From NCBI GenBank assembly GCA_041396245.1, contig JAWKYW010000002.1, positions 62,001 through 126,000 on the forward strand: 64,000 nucleotides of DNA, given 5' to 3'. Within the stretch, counting starts at the first letter, position 1. Each line of letters starts with the position of its first letter. A program made the translations under genes and the position numbers. This DNA comes from Desulfobacillus sp041396245 (GTDB lineage: Bacteria; Pseudomonadota; Gammaproteobacteria; Burkholderiales; Rhodocyclaceae). The notes under the pieces are model-generated. The model ran no database searches, was not told the origin of the DNA, and saw only the letters and a program-made list of their open reading frames with translations. Shown one piece after another: positions 27,937-38,885 of the stretch.

Positions 27937-29670
27937 TCACTCACCCCGCGCCAGGCCCTCGCGGCGCGGATCGGCGGCGCCGACCCATTCCTCGCCGCGC
28001 CGCACGATGACCGAGAGGCCACTGGTCATGTCCTGGACCGTCACGGCGTGGCCGAGCCGCTCCAGTTCGGGGCGCAGCCGCTCGGCCGCGGTGCCGCGTT
28101 CCAGTTCGGTCGGGCCGTTGCGGCTGCCGAAATGCGGCAGTGCCAGGGCTTGCGCGGGATTCAAATTCCAGGCGAACAGTGCCAGCGCCGTCTTGGCGAC
28201 GTAGTTGATGATCCGGCTGCCGCCCGGTGAGCCGAGCACGCCGGCAAGGCGCCCCGCCGGGTCGTAGATCACCGTGGGCGCCATCGAAGAGCGCGGCCGC
28301 TTGCCGGCTTCGACGCGGTTGGCGACCGGCTTGTCCTCCTCTTCGGGCCGGAAGGAAAAATCCGTCAGCTGGTTGTTGAGCAGGAAACCATGCACCATGA
28401 TGCGGCTGCCAAAGGCCGCCTCGACGGAACTGGTCAGCGACACGGCATTGCCTTCGCCGTCGACGATGGAGAGATGGGTCGTTGCCGGCAACTCGGAAGA
28501 GCGATCCTCGCCGAGCGCCGGTTTCCCCGGCAGGTTTCCCGGATCGGCCCGCCCCATGCTGGCGTCCGCGCGGATGAGCTGCCGGCGCCCCGCCAGATAG
28601 CCGGGATCGAGCAGCGCCTTCACGGGTACCTCGGCGAAATCCGGATCGGCGAGAAAGCGGTCGCGATCGGCGAAGGCCAGTCGTCCGGCCTCGGCGAAGC
28701 GATGCACGGTGGCCGGGGCAAGCGGCTGCGCATCCGTGGGTTTTTCTGAAAAAGTCAGTACCTGCAGCACGGCGACGCCGCCCGAGCTGGGAGGCGGCAT
28801 GCCGCAGACGCGATAGCCGCCCAGGCGCTCGCCGCAAACCGGCGGGCGCTCGACCGGTACATAGGCGGCGAAATCGGCTTCACTCAGATCGCCGGGTTGC
28901 GTCGCATGGTCGCGCACGGCGGCGACGAGGTCGCGCGCGATCGGCCCCTCGTAGAAAATCTTCGTGCCATGCTGCGCCAATGCCAGCAGGACGAAGCCGT
29001 ACGCGCGGTTGACGATCCTGGTGCCGACCGGCTTGGGCCGGCCGTCGGACATATAGTAAAGCTGCCTCGCCGCCGGATCGTCGCGCAGGAAACGGTCCGC
29101 GGCGAGCAGCCTGTGCAGGCGTGGCGACAGCGGAAACCCCTCCACCGCCAGGCGCAGCGCCGGCGCGAACAGTTTTGGCCAGAGGGTGCGGCCGTGATTG
29201 CGATAGACCAAGTCGAGCAGCGCCGGCAGGCCCGGCACGCCGACCGAACGGCCGCCCACCGCCGCGTCGAAGAAGGGCAGCGGTTTGCCGTCCTTCGCGA
29301 GAAAGCGTCCGGGGCGGGCCGCCGCCGGGGCCTTCTCGCGCCCGTCGTAGGCGCGCAGCCGGTCCTCGCCTCCGTCGTGATAGAGCAGAAAACCGCCGCC
29401 GCCGAGCCCCGAGGACTGCGGCTCGACCAGCCCCAGCACAAGTTGCGCGGCGATCGCCGCATCCGCGGCCGTGCCGCCGGCGCGCAGGATCTCCACCGCC
29501 GCCTCGGTGGCGAACGGATTGGCCGTCACTGCCATGTAAAGGCGTCCGTGCGCTTCTTCGCCGGGGGCAAAGCCGCTTGCAACTTCAGGCTGTGCCGGCT
29601 GGTCCGCCCAGGCACCGCCGACGATCAGGGTTCCCAGCAGGAAAAGCCGGCACCAGGTTTGCTTTCTCAC
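27937..29670 (-). CDS. ggt: Gamma-glutamyltransferase precursor
   Basis: Periplasmic N-terminal-nucleophile enzyme that hydrolyses or transfers the gamma-glutamyl group of glutathione; 577 residues. A signal peptide (MRKQTWCRLFLLG to AWA) is followed by the large subunit. The self-cleavage site and catalytic Thr lie in LPATTHLSIVD near residue 390, and GSPGGSRI of the small subunit near residue 480. All conserved segments needed for activity are present. Confidence 0.95.
   Translation of the reverse strand: MRKQTWCRLFLLGTLIVGGAWADQPAQPEVASGFAPGEEAHGRLYMAVTANPFATEAAVEILRAGGTAADAAIAAQLVLGLVEPQSSGLGGGGFLLYHDGGEDRLRAYDGREKAPAAARPGRFLAKDGKPLPFFDAAVGGRSVGVPGLPALLDLVYRNHGRTLWPKLFAPALRLAVEGFPLSPRLHRLLAADRFLRDDPAARQLYYMSDGRPKPVGTRIVNRAYGFVLLALAQHGTKIFYEGPIARDLVAAVRDHATQPGDLSEADFAAYVPVERPPVCGERLGGYRVCGMPPPSSGGVAVLQVLTFSEKPTDAQPLAPATVHRFAEAGRLAFADRDRFLADPDFAEVPVKALLDPGYLAGRRQLIRADASMGRADPGNLPGKPALGEDRSSELPATTHLSIVDGEGNAVSLTSSVEAAFGSRIMVHGFLLNNQLTDFSFRPEEEDKPVANRVEAGKRPRSSMAPTVIYDPAGRLAGVLGSPGGSRIINYVAKTALALFAWNLNPAQALALPHFGSRNGPTELERGTAAERLRPELERLGHAVTVQDMTSGLSVIVRRGEEWVGAADPRREGLARGE
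28750..28762 (-). repeat. Dispersed motif, near copy GGTACTGACTTTT
   Basis: One mismatch to GGGACTGACTTTT. It is the only good copy found on the minus strand, and lies inside ggt. Confidence 0.6.
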
Positions 29671-29681
29671 GGCGACCCTCC

Positions 29682-29713
29682 AAAAAAAACGGGCAGCCCG
29701 CAGGCCGCCCGTT
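29682..29713 (-). terminator. Rho-independent terminator of hppA
   Basis: Stem AACGGGC / GCCCGTT extended inward by GCC/GGC past one mismatch; on the minus strand it runs into eight T residues. Confidence 0.87.
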
Positions 29714-29731
29714 ATTGTGCTGCAGGTATTC

Positions 29732-31792
<2,061 letters not shown>

Positions 31793-31892
31793 GTACTCCT
31801 CCTTTTGACGAAAATTTCCTGGCGACGGTGGCCGCCTCCCCAACTGCAACAGGCTCAGGGTACGGCGTGCGTCGGCACGCCCCCCCGAGTCC

Positions 31893-33152
31893 TCAAATCC
31901 TGAACGCGCCCAGCTTCTTCTTCACGCCGATATTCTTCAGGCGCACGTATTGCGGCAGGCCATTCCGATAGGGCGGATAGTCCTCGCCCTGAATGAGCGG
32001 TGCCAGATAGGTCCGGCATTTTTCGGTGATGCCGAAACCGTCGCGGGTGATGAAATTGCGTGGCATGAACTTTTCCCTGTTCGCCACGTTCTTCAGTTCC
32101 GCCACCTCGATCTTCCATTTGTAGGGCTTGTCCGAGATGCGCTTGATCGCCGGCATGACGGAATTGCGGCCCTGCAGCGCCAGTTCCACGGCGGCCTTGC
32201 CGGTGGCGTAGGCGTGCGCGACGTCGCTCTTCGAGGCGATATGGCGCGCAGCCCGTTGCAGGTAGTCGGCCACGCCCCAGTGATACTTCAGGCCCAGGTT
32301 CTCCTTGACGATGCTGGCGATGACTGGCGCCACGCCGCCGAGCTGGGCATGGCCGAAGGCATCCCGCAGCCCCTGGTCGGAGAGGAACTTGCCGTCGGCT
32401 CCCTTGACGCCTTCGGACACCACCACCGTGCAGTAGCCGTATTTCTTCACCATGCCCTCGACCCGGGCCAGAAACTTCTTCTGGTCGAAGGCGATCTCGG
32501 GAAACAGGATGAGGATGGGCAGGTCCATGTCCTTCGTGGCGGCCATGCCGCCGGCCGCGGCGATCCAGCCGGCATGGCGCCCCATCACTTCGAGCACGAA
32601 CACCTTGGTCGAGGTTTTCGCCATCGAGGCGACGTCGAAGGTGGCCTCCAGGGTGGATACGGCGATGTATTTGGCGACCGAACCGAAACCGGGGCAGTTG
32701 TCGGTGATGGGCAGGTCGTTGTCGACGGTTTTCGGCACATGCACGGCGACGATGGGATAACCCATACTCTCGGACAACTGGGAAACCTTGAGGCAGGTGT
32801 CGGCGGAATCGCCGCCGCCGTTGTAGAAGAAGTAGCCGATGTCATGCGCCCTGAACACCTCGATCAGGCGTTCGTACTGCGCGCGATGCTCCTCGATGCC
32901 CTTCAGCTTGTAGCGGCAGGAACCGAAGGCGCCCGAAGGCGTATGGCGCAATGCGGCGATGGCCTTGGCGGATTCCTTGCTGGTGTCGATCAGGTCTTCC
33001 GTCAGGGCGCCGATGATGCCGTTGCGGCCGGCATAGACCTTGCCGATCCTGTTCCTGTGCTTTCGTGCAGTCTCGATCACGCCGCAGGCCGAGGCGTTGA
33101 TGACGGCGGTCACGCCGCCGGACTGCGCATAAAATGCGTTCTTCATACCCAT
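31893..33152 (-). CDS. pfp: PPi-dependent 6-phosphofructokinase
   Basis: Reversible phosphorylation of fructose-6-P with pyrophosphate; 419 residues. NGGGDSADT replaces the GGDGS of ATP enzymes, placing an Asp directly before the Ser; PKTVDND carries the Lys typical of PPi users; and MGRHAGW binds the sugar phosphate. It sits between adk and hppA, both tied to PPi/ATP balance. TATAAT lies eight bases before the ATG, so a near-leaderless transcript from an internal promoter is possible. A second ATG two codons on is an alternative start. Confidence 0.93.
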   Translation of the reverse strand: MGMKNAFYAQSGGVTAVINASACGVIETARKHRNRIGKVYAGRNGIIGALTEDLIDTSKESAKAIAALRHTPSGAFGSCRYKLKGIEEHRAQYERLIEVFRAHDIGYFFYNGGGDSADTCLKVSQLSESMGYPIVAVHVPKTVDNDLPITDNCPGFGSVAKYIAVSTLEATFDVASMAKTSTKVFVLEVMGRHAGWIAAAGGMAATKDMDLPILILFPEIAFDQKKFLARVEGMVKKYGYCTVVVSEGVKGADGKFLSDQGLRDAFGHAQLGGVAPVIASIVKENLGLKYHWGVADYLQRAARHIASKSDVAHAYATGKAAVELALQGRNSVMPAIKRISDKPYKWKIEVAELKNVANREKFMPRNFITRDGFGITEKCRTYLAPLIQGEDYPPYRNGLPQYVRLKNIGVKKKLGAFRI

Positions 33153-33197
33153 AATCTCACATTATACTACTATCCAAAAAGGGAATTCGTCCCGCCT

Positions 33198-33851
33198 TCA
33201 GTCCAATGCGGCAAACAGCGCCGCCTTGATGCTGTCGAGCGGGCCGACGCCGGCGATCTTGCGGTATTTCGGCGCCTTCGGATCGCCCGCGGCAGCCCAC
33301 TTCGAGTAGAACTCGACGAGCGGCTTGGTCTGGCTGTGGTAGACGTCGAGCCGCTTGCGCACCGTTTCTTCCTTGTCGTCGTCGCGCTGGATCAGATCCT
33401 CGCCCGTCGCGTCATCCTTCCCTGCAACCTTGGGCGGATTGAAAACGACGTGGTAGGTGCGACCCGAAGCCGTATGCACGCGGCGGCCGCTCATGCGCTT
33501 GATGATTTCCGCATCGGGAACGTCGATCTCGAGCACGTAATCCAGGTCGACGCCCTGGGTTCTCAGCGCCTCGGCTTGCGGAATGGTGCGCGGGAAACCG
33601 TCGAAAAGGAAACCCTTGTCGCAGTCCGGCTGTGTCAGGCGTTCCTTGATGAGCCCGAGAATGATTTCGTCGGACACCAACTGGCCGGCATCCATGACTT
33701 TCTTCGCTTCCAGCCCCAGCGGCGTACCCGCCTTGACGGCGGCGCGCAACATGTCGCCTGTGGAGATTTGCGGAATGCCGTACTTTTCGGTGATGAATGC
33801 GGCTTGCGTGCCCTTGCCGGCGCCGGGCGCCCCGAGCAGTATTAATTTCAT
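33198..33851 (-). CDS. adk: Adenylate kinase
   Basis: Converts AMP and ATP to two ADP; 217 residues, the long-LID form. It begins MKLILLGAPGAGKGTQAAF (P-loop), with DGFPRT and the LID segment GRRVHTASGRTYHVVFNPPK (no Cys4 zinc site) in place. It follows kdsB by 73 bases in the leftward run. Confidence 0.98.
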   Translation of the reverse strand: MKLILLGAPGAGKGTQAAFITEKYGIPQISTGDMLRAAVKAGTPLGLEAKKVMDAGQLVSDEIILGLIKERLTQPDCDKGFLFDGFPRTIPQAEALRTQGVDLDYVLEIDVPDAEIIKRMSGRRVHTASGRTYHVVFNPPKVAGKDDATGEDLIQRDDDKEETVRKRLDVYHSQTKPLVEFYSKWAAAGDPKAPKYRKIAGVGPLDSIKAALFAALD

Positions 33852-33924
33852 GACTACCCTCCCAAGTGGAACTTATGTATCTATATGATTTCTCAGATTA
33901 TTTTCTGAGGCACGAAAGGTACCG

Positions 33925-34719
33925 CTAATTTTTCCTTACGTCAAACTTACACTGGATACGTTCCAGATCCTCCGGCGTATCAACCCCCGCCTCGGCGGCA
34001 TGGTCGGTTTCCGCGACGAGAATGCGGAAACCATGCCAGAGCACGCGCAGCTGCTCCAGTGCCTCCACCTGCTCCAGGGACACGGCGCCGAGGGCGCCAT
34101 AACGCCGCAGGAATGCCACGCGGTAAGCATAGATGCCGATGTGTCTTAACGCAGACAAACCTTCAGGCAGGCTGTCCGCCGCCGCGATGCCCTGCAGCGC
34201 ACCGATTCCGCTGGCGAGGGCATCGCGCGGCCAGGGAATCGGGGCGCGGCTGAAGTAGAGGGCGTGACCGCGGGCATCGCGCACGACCTTGACGATATTC
34301 GGATTGAAGAAATCATCTACGGTTGCAATGGGGTGGCAGGCGGTGGCCATTGCGGCCTCGGCGTCGGAGGCCAGTGCCTGCGCAACCTGATCGATCAACT
34401 CGGGCCTGATGCAGGGCTCATCGCCCTGGACGTTGACGACGACCGTGCCGTCGGCCCAGCCACGCTGCGCGGCCACCTCGGCGATCCGGTCCGTGCCGCT
34501 GGCATGGTCGATGCGCGTCATCACGGCGGCAAAACCATGCCGCTCGACGGCGGCACGCACTTCCTCGTGGTCGGTGGCCACCAGGACTTCCGTCGCACCG
34601 CTTTGGACGGCACGTTCCGCCACGCGCACCACCATGGGCTTGCCGGCAATGTCGGCCAGCGGCTTGCCGGGCAGCCGGCTGGACGCATGACGGGCGGGGA
34701 TGACCACCTTGAACGACAC
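33925..34719 (-). CDS. kdsB: 3-deoxy-manno-octulosonate cytidylyltransferase
   Basis: Activates Kdo with CTP for lipopolysaccharide synthesis; 264 residues. PARHASSRLPGKPLADI (CTP binding), VNVQGDEPCI and ALYFSRAPIPW are conserved family motifs. It sits in the lpxK-trm112-kdsB order common in betaproteobacteria. Confidence 0.97.
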   Translation of the reverse strand: MSFKVVIPARHASSRLPGKPLADIAGKPMVVRVAERAVQSGATEVLVATDHEEVRAAVERHGFAAVMTRIDHASGTDRIAEVAAQRGWADGTVVVNVQGDEPCIRPELIDQVAQALASDAEAAMATACHPIATVDDFFNPNIVKVVRDARGHALYFSRAPIPWPRDALASGIGALQGIAAADSLPEGLSALRHIGIYAYRVAFLRRYGALGAVSLEQVEALEQLRVLWHGFRILVAETDHAAEAGVDTPEDLERIQCKFDVRKN

Positions 34720-34746
34720 CGGCCCTCCTCACCCGGCGGCAGGGGC

Positions 34747-34929
34747 TCAGCCCGCCGCTTCGTCGTGACTCAACTGGCGCGCTTCCTCTTCCAGCATCAC
34801 CGGGATGTCGTCGCGCACCGGATACGCCAGCTTGCACGCCTTGCAAACCAGTTCCTGGCCGGCCTTGCGGAAATCGAGCGGTCCCTTGCAGACCGGGCAA
34901 ACGAGTATTTCAAGCAGGCGGGGGTCCAT
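34747..34929 (-). CDS. Trm112/YcaR family zinc-ribbon protein
   Basis: 60-residue protein with CPVC near residue 11 and CKAC near residue 29, forming a zinc ribbon, then the YPVRDDIPVML family ending. Its start overlaps the lpxK 3' end by 20 bases. It is usually found exactly here, between lpxK and kdsB; the bacterial role is not established. Confidence 0.93.
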   Translation of the reverse strand: MDPRLLEILVCPVCKGPLDFRKAGQELVCKACKLAYPVRDDIPVMLEEEARQLSHDEAAG

Positions 34930-35920
34930 TGAGCTTCTCCATCACCCATGTCGCAAGATCGGGATCCAGTTGCGCCTCGACCGGAAGCACCCAGGTTTCC
35001 GGCGGCGCAAAGGCCGTGCATTTTACCGCATCTTTCTCGGTCATCAGCAGTACGTCATCGCGGACAAAGGCAAGATCGGACGGCCGAAAGGCATGATGAT
35101 CGGGGAAGGCATGCGTCCGAGCCTGCAACCCCATCCGCTCGATCTGGCGGAAGAAGCGCGCAGGGTGGCCGATGCCCGCGTATGCATGAAGACGCCGGCC
35201 GCGCAATTCCGCTGCGCTGCAGGTGCGCTGCGGATTGTGCAGGTTGTGCAAGCGGTCGCCGACGAGACGCATGCGGAAAACACGCTGCGCCTTCACTTCC
35301 GGCGGCACCTGCGCATCGCCGTTGAGCACCAGGGCATCCGTTTCGGCAATACGGGCCGGACACTCGCGCAGGGGGCCGGCCGGCAGCGGCCAGCCATTGC
35401 CGATGCCGCGCTCGTCCATGACCACGAGCTCGATGTCACGCCCCAGGCCGAGATGCTGGAGCCCGTCGTCGGCGATCAACACGTTGCAGTCCGCATGCGC
35501 CGACAGCAGCGCCCGCGCCGCGGCGACGCGATCGCGGCCGACGAACACCGGGCAGCCGGCGCGGCGCGCCAGCAGCAGCGGCTCGTCGCCGACCAGTGCC
35601 GCATCGCTGTCGGCCGACACCGGGCGGACATCCTGGCCACTGCGGCCATAGCCGCGGCTGACAATGCCCGGACGCCAGCCGCGCCGGGCAAGTTCCTGTG
35701 CAAGGTAGAGAGCCAGAGGCGTCTTGCCGCTGCCGCCGGCGGTAATGTTGCCGATCACCACCACAGGTACCGGCAGCTTCACCGGGGACGCCCAGCCCAG
35801 CCGATACGCCGTCCGGCGCAGACGGACCGCCAGCGCGAACGCCAGGGCCAGCGGCAGCAGCAGAACGGCCAACAGGCCCCTCTTCTGCCATCCCGCCGCC
35901 AGCCGCTGCCTCGAGTCCAT
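34910..35920 (-). CDS. lpxK: Tetraacyldisaccharide 4'-kinase
   Basis: Phosphorylates the lipid A precursor at the inner membrane; 336 residues from the ATG before DSRQRLAAGW. An N-terminal hydrophobic anchor (about residues 16-33) is followed by the P-loop GNITAGGSGKTPL near residue 57. An in-frame ATG 16 codons upstream is possible but lies in poorly conserved sequence. Confidence 0.95.
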   Translation of the reverse strand: MDSRQRLAAGWQKRGLLAVLLLPLALAFALAVRLRRTAYRLGWASPVKLPVPVVVIGNITAGGSGKTPLALYLAQELARRGWRPGIVSRGYGRSGQDVRPVSADSDAALVGDEPLLLARRAGCPVFVGRDRVAAARALLSAHADCNVLIADDGLQHLGLGRDIELVVMDERGIGNGWPLPAGPLRECPARIAETDALVLNGDAQVPPEVKAQRVFRMRLVGDRLHNLHNPQRTCSAAELRGRRLHAYAGIGHPARFFRQIERMGLQARTHAFPDHHAFRPSDLAFVRDDVLLMTEKDAVKCTAFAPPETWVLPVEAQLDPDLATWVMEKLNGPPPA

Positions 35921-35986
35921 GTTGGTCCAGGAAGAAATGGAAACGCCACACGCAGGCGTGTGGCGCATGATACTGCCGTGCCCCGG

Positions 35987-36406
35987 TCAGCGCGACGGAT
36001 TCTGCGTGGCGAAGGAGATGTGGCTGAAGCCGGCCTGCTGGGCCGCCTGCATGACGTCGATCACGCTCTGGTGCGCCGCCTTGGCATCGGCGTTGATTAC
36101 CACCACCGGTTCCTTCCCGCTGCTGCCGGCGCGACGCAATGCCACGCTGATGGAAGCGACATCCCTCGTGCCCACTGCAACGCGGTCGACCATGACGTCG
36201 CCACCGGCACTTACCACGACATTGATTTCGTCGGGCTTGTCCTGCGGCTGGCTGGCATCCGCCGTGGGCAGGTTGATTTCGAGCCCGGAAAACTTCGAAT
36301 ACGTCGTCGTGATCATCAGGAAAATGAGGATGACGAGCAGCACGTCGATCATCGGGATCAGGTTGATCTCCGGCTCCTCGCGGAAGCGTCCGCGCTGGAA
36401 ATTCAT
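35987..36406 (-). CDS. exbD: Biopolymer transport protein ExbD
   Basis: 139-residue single-span inner-membrane protein that couples the proton gradient to TonB or a similar partner. The NLIPMIDVLLVILIFLM span carries the essential Asp. The periplasmic domain follows. It is paired with exbB 13 bases upstream. No tonB is present here; in this chromosomal position next to lpxK the pair may serve TolQR-like envelope roles. Confidence 0.93.
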   Translation of the reverse strand: MNFQRGRFREEPEINLIPMIDVLLVILIFLMITTTYSKFSGLEINLPTADASQPQDKPDEINVVVSAGGDVMVDRVAVGTRDVASISVALRRAGSSGKEPVVVINADAKAAHQSVIDVMQAAQQAGFSHISFATQNPSR

Positions 36407-36419
36407 CGCAGCCCCGTCC

Positions 36420-37028
36420 TCAACCCGCGCGCTGGCCGTGCACCAGTTCGACCAGCTTGACCGCCTGCTGCTCCATTTCGACGACGAAACTGTCGACCAG
36501 GGCGCGGAAGTGCCGGTAGAAGATCATCGCCGGGATGGCGATGAGGATGCCGAAACCTGCGTTGTAAAGGGCGATCGAGATGCCGTGGGCGAGCTGCTGC
36601 GGATTCGCCGTGGCCGGGCTCTGTGCGCCGAAAATCTCGATCATGCCGACGATGGTGCCGAACAGCCCCATCAGCGGCGCGATCGAGGCGATGGTGCCGA
36701 GGCTGGTGAGGAAGCGCTCCAGTTCGTGGGTGACGCCGCGGCCCGCCTCTTCGATGGATTCCTTCATCGCCTCGCGCGTGCTTTTCACGTTGCGCAGTCC
36801 CGCCGAGAGCACGCGGCCGAGAGGCGAGTGCGTCGCCACGCGGGCAATCATCTCCTCGCTAACACCGTTTTGGCGGTACTCCGCCACGATGCTTTGCAGC
36901 AAGCCGTCTGGAACGACCTTTTTCCGGCGCAGAACGACAGATCGCTCGATGATGAAGGCGACGGCGAGAATGGAGGCGAGCAAGAGCGGCCAGATGGGCC
37001 AGCCCGCAGCTTGGATGATGGCGAACAC
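36420..37028 (-). CDS. exbB: ExbB/TolQ/MotA-family proton channel protein
   Basis: 202-residue inner-membrane partner of ExbD. Three spans lie near residues 10-30, 110-135 and 150-175, with the conserved APLMGLFGTIVGMIE segment. I chose the GTG before FAIIQAAGWPIW because GAGGAG stands six bases upstream and the first span follows at once; the long in-frame extension upstream is basic and unlike the family. Confidence 0.9.
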   Translation of the reverse strand: MFAIIQAAGWPIWPLLLASILAVAFIIERSVVLRRKKVVPDGLLQSIVAEYRQNGVSEEMIARVATHSPLGRVLSAGLRNVKSTREAMKESIEEAGRGVTHELERFLTSLGTIASIAPLMGLFGTIVGMIEIFGAQSPATANPQQLAHGISIALYNAGFGILIAIPAMIFYRHFRALVDSFVVEMEQQAVKLVELVHGQRAG

Positions 37029-37453
37029 GCAGGACTCCTCATTGTTCCGGCGCGGCCCGCAGACCACGCCCGCACGGATACTTCGCTTTGAATCAACGGC
37101 GCACTTTATATGGGCGATCATGTTTCGGCAAGGAAAACTGCGCGCGGCCTGTCGGCGCGAAGCGACAGTTTGACCACGCCTGTCGTGCGCGACACCGGAA
37201 AAGCGAGCCGCCGGAGGGCGTCTTGAAAACTTCGATTTCTTTATCCACAAATCTTGTGGATAAGTGTGTGAATTTCGCGTTAGCGATTTTTGTAAGTCGG
37301 CTTCCCGTAAGACTTTTTCTTACTTCGATGCAAAATGAAGCTTAATTTATTGTCTTTTATTATCAATGAAATAGCATCACTGCTTAGAGCGCACCCATTT
37401 CCCCACGTCCAACCCCGACCGAAGTGATGGGCCGCTTCCGCTAGAATCCTCCC
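37029..37453. other. 425-base gap between exbB and xseA with AT-rich core
   Basis: No convincing gene. The half near exbB is GC-rich; 37230-37380 is AT-rich and carries the inverted DnaA boxes. The promoters of the exbB run and of xseA must both be here. Confidence 0.7.
37241..37263. promoter_or_regulatory. Inverted pair of consensus DnaA boxes
   Basis: TTATCCACA at 37241-37249 and its exact complement TGTGGATAA at 37255-37263, five bases apart, at the edge of an AT-rich stretch. Both are perfect matches to the strong DnaA box. No dnaA, dnaN or gyrB is near, so a DnaA-titrating or DnaA-regulated promoter site is more likely than oriC. Confidence 0.6.
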
Positions 37454-38806
37454 ATGACCGCAGAAACCGCCATACCGCCTGGTTCCGGCGAGGAAATCCT
37501 CAGTGTTTCCGAACTCAACCGCCTGGCACGCCAGGCGCTCGAGCACCGCTTCCCGCTGCTCTGGATCTGCGGCGAGATTTCCAATCTGCGCCGCCCGGCT
37601 TCGGGCCACATCTACTTCGCACTGAAAGACGAGGGGGCTCAGGTGGATTGCGTCATGTTCCGCGGCCGAGCCCAGTTGCTGCCCTTTCGGCTGCAGGACG
37701 GTCTGCGCGTGGACGCGCGCGCCCTCGTCACATTGTACGAGGCCCGCGGCGGCTTCCAGCTCAACGTCGACGCCCTGCGCCTTGCCGGCATCGGCGCGCT
37801 GTTCGAGGCCTTCGCCCGCCTGCGTGCCAAGCTCGAACAGGAAGGACTCTTCGCGGCGGAGCGCAGGCTGGCACTGCCCCGCTTTCCGCGGTGCATCGGC
37901 ATCGTCACTTCGCTGCAGGCGGCCGCGCTACGCGACGTGCTGGCCGCGCTGACTCGGCGCGCCCCGCATCTGCCCGTGGTGATCTACCCGACACTGGTCC
38001 AGGGCGATGAAGCCGCCACCAACATTGCCGAGGCCCTCGCTGCAGCGGCCAATCGCAGAGAATGCGATGTCCTCCTCGTCGTGCGCGGCGGCGGCAGCAT
38101 CGAGGACCTGTGGGCCTTCAACGAGGAGCGCGTGGCCCGCGCCATCGACGCCTGCCCGATTCCGGTCGTCGCAGGCATCGGCCATGAAACCGACACCACC
38201 ATCGCAGACCTCGTCGCGGACTGCCGCGCCGCCACCCCCACTGCCGCCGCGGAACTGGCCAGCGCCGGCTGGTTCGAGGCGCGGGACGAACTGCACCGCC
38301 TCGCCACCGCCCTGCGGACGGAAATGCGCCGCCGCCTGCAGCAACGCATGCAGCAGGTCGACCTCCTGGGCCGGCGCCTGATCCATCCGGGCGAGCGCCT
38401 GGGGCGACTGCGCGCCGAGACGGCGCATCTGGCCACACGCCTCGGCGCAGGTTTGCGTCAGCACCTGGCTGCCCGCCTCGCGCAACTGCAACGCCTGCAG
38501 GCCCGTTTCGCGCTTCGCCGCCCGGACCTGCGTCATGACCACCGCGACCTGGATGAACTCGCCCTGCGGCTCCGCGCAGCCGCCACGGCTGCCTTGACCC
38601 GGCGGGCCAGCCGGGTGGAACAACTCGCCGCAAGTCTCGCCCACCTTGGTCCGCATGACGTGCTGCGACGCGGCTACAGCCTAGTACGCAAGGCCGATGG
38701 CAGCATCGTGCACGATGCGGCGCAACTCGATGTCGCCGAACCGGTACGGCTGACTTTCGGTGCCGGCGCGGCTGATGCGCAGATCACACGCCTGGAGGAC
38801 AGTTGA
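37454..38806 (+). CDS. xseA: Exodeoxyribonuclease VII large subunit
   Basis: Catalytic and DNA-binding subunit of a single-strand-specific exonuclease; 450 residues. An N-terminal OB fold (LWICGEISNLRRPASGHIYF) is followed by the catalytic segment with VVRGGGSIEDLWAFN and AGIGHETDTTIAD, then a long coiled-coil region, and the C-terminal RGYSLVRKADG barrel. No xseB is adjacent in this window. Confidence 0.97.
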   Translation: MTAETAIPPGSGEEILSVSELNRLARQALEHRFPLLWICGEISNLRRPASGHIYFALKDEGAQVDCVMFRGRAQLLPFRLQDGLRVDARALVTLYEARGGFQLNVDALRLAGIGALFEAFARLRAKLEQEGLFAAERRLALPRFPRCIGIVTSLQAAALRDVLAALTRRAPHLPVVIYPTLVQGDEAATNIAEALAAAANRRECDVLLVVRGGGSIEDLWAFNEERVARAIDACPIPVVAGIGHETDTTIADLVADCRAATPTAAAELASAGWFEARDELHRLATALRTEMRRRLQQRMQQVDLLGRRLIHPGERLGRLRAETAHLATRLGAGLRQHLAARLAQLQRLQARFALRRPDLRHDHRDLDELALRLRAAATAALTRRASRVEQLAASLAHLGPHDVLRRGYSLVRKADGSIVHDAAQLDVAEPVRLTFGAGAADAQITRLEDS

Positions 38807-38817
38807 TCATCAAAATA

Positions 38818-38846
38818 TTGCCAACTGAATTTATTCCGAGTAAAAT
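38818..38846 (+). promoter_or_regulatory. sodB promoter with an IscR-like site over the -10
   Basis: TTGCCA (38818-38823), a 17-base spacer, then TAAAAT (38841-38846). The 25 bases 38832-38856 match the type 1 IscR box pattern (ATASYYGACTRWWW...) at 19 positions by my hand count, with the right half nearly perfect. The overlap with the -10 would give repression. The promoter call is stronger than the IscR call. Confidence 0.55.
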
Positions 38847-38885
38847 GGTCAAGTATCCCAACCCTGACTGAAACTGGAGAATCCC

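Noticed and set aside
33880..33910. Terminator between kdsB and adk
   Set aside because: The 6-bp CTCAGA/TCTGAG stem is weak and lacks a proper T-run, and the genes appear to be one transcript.
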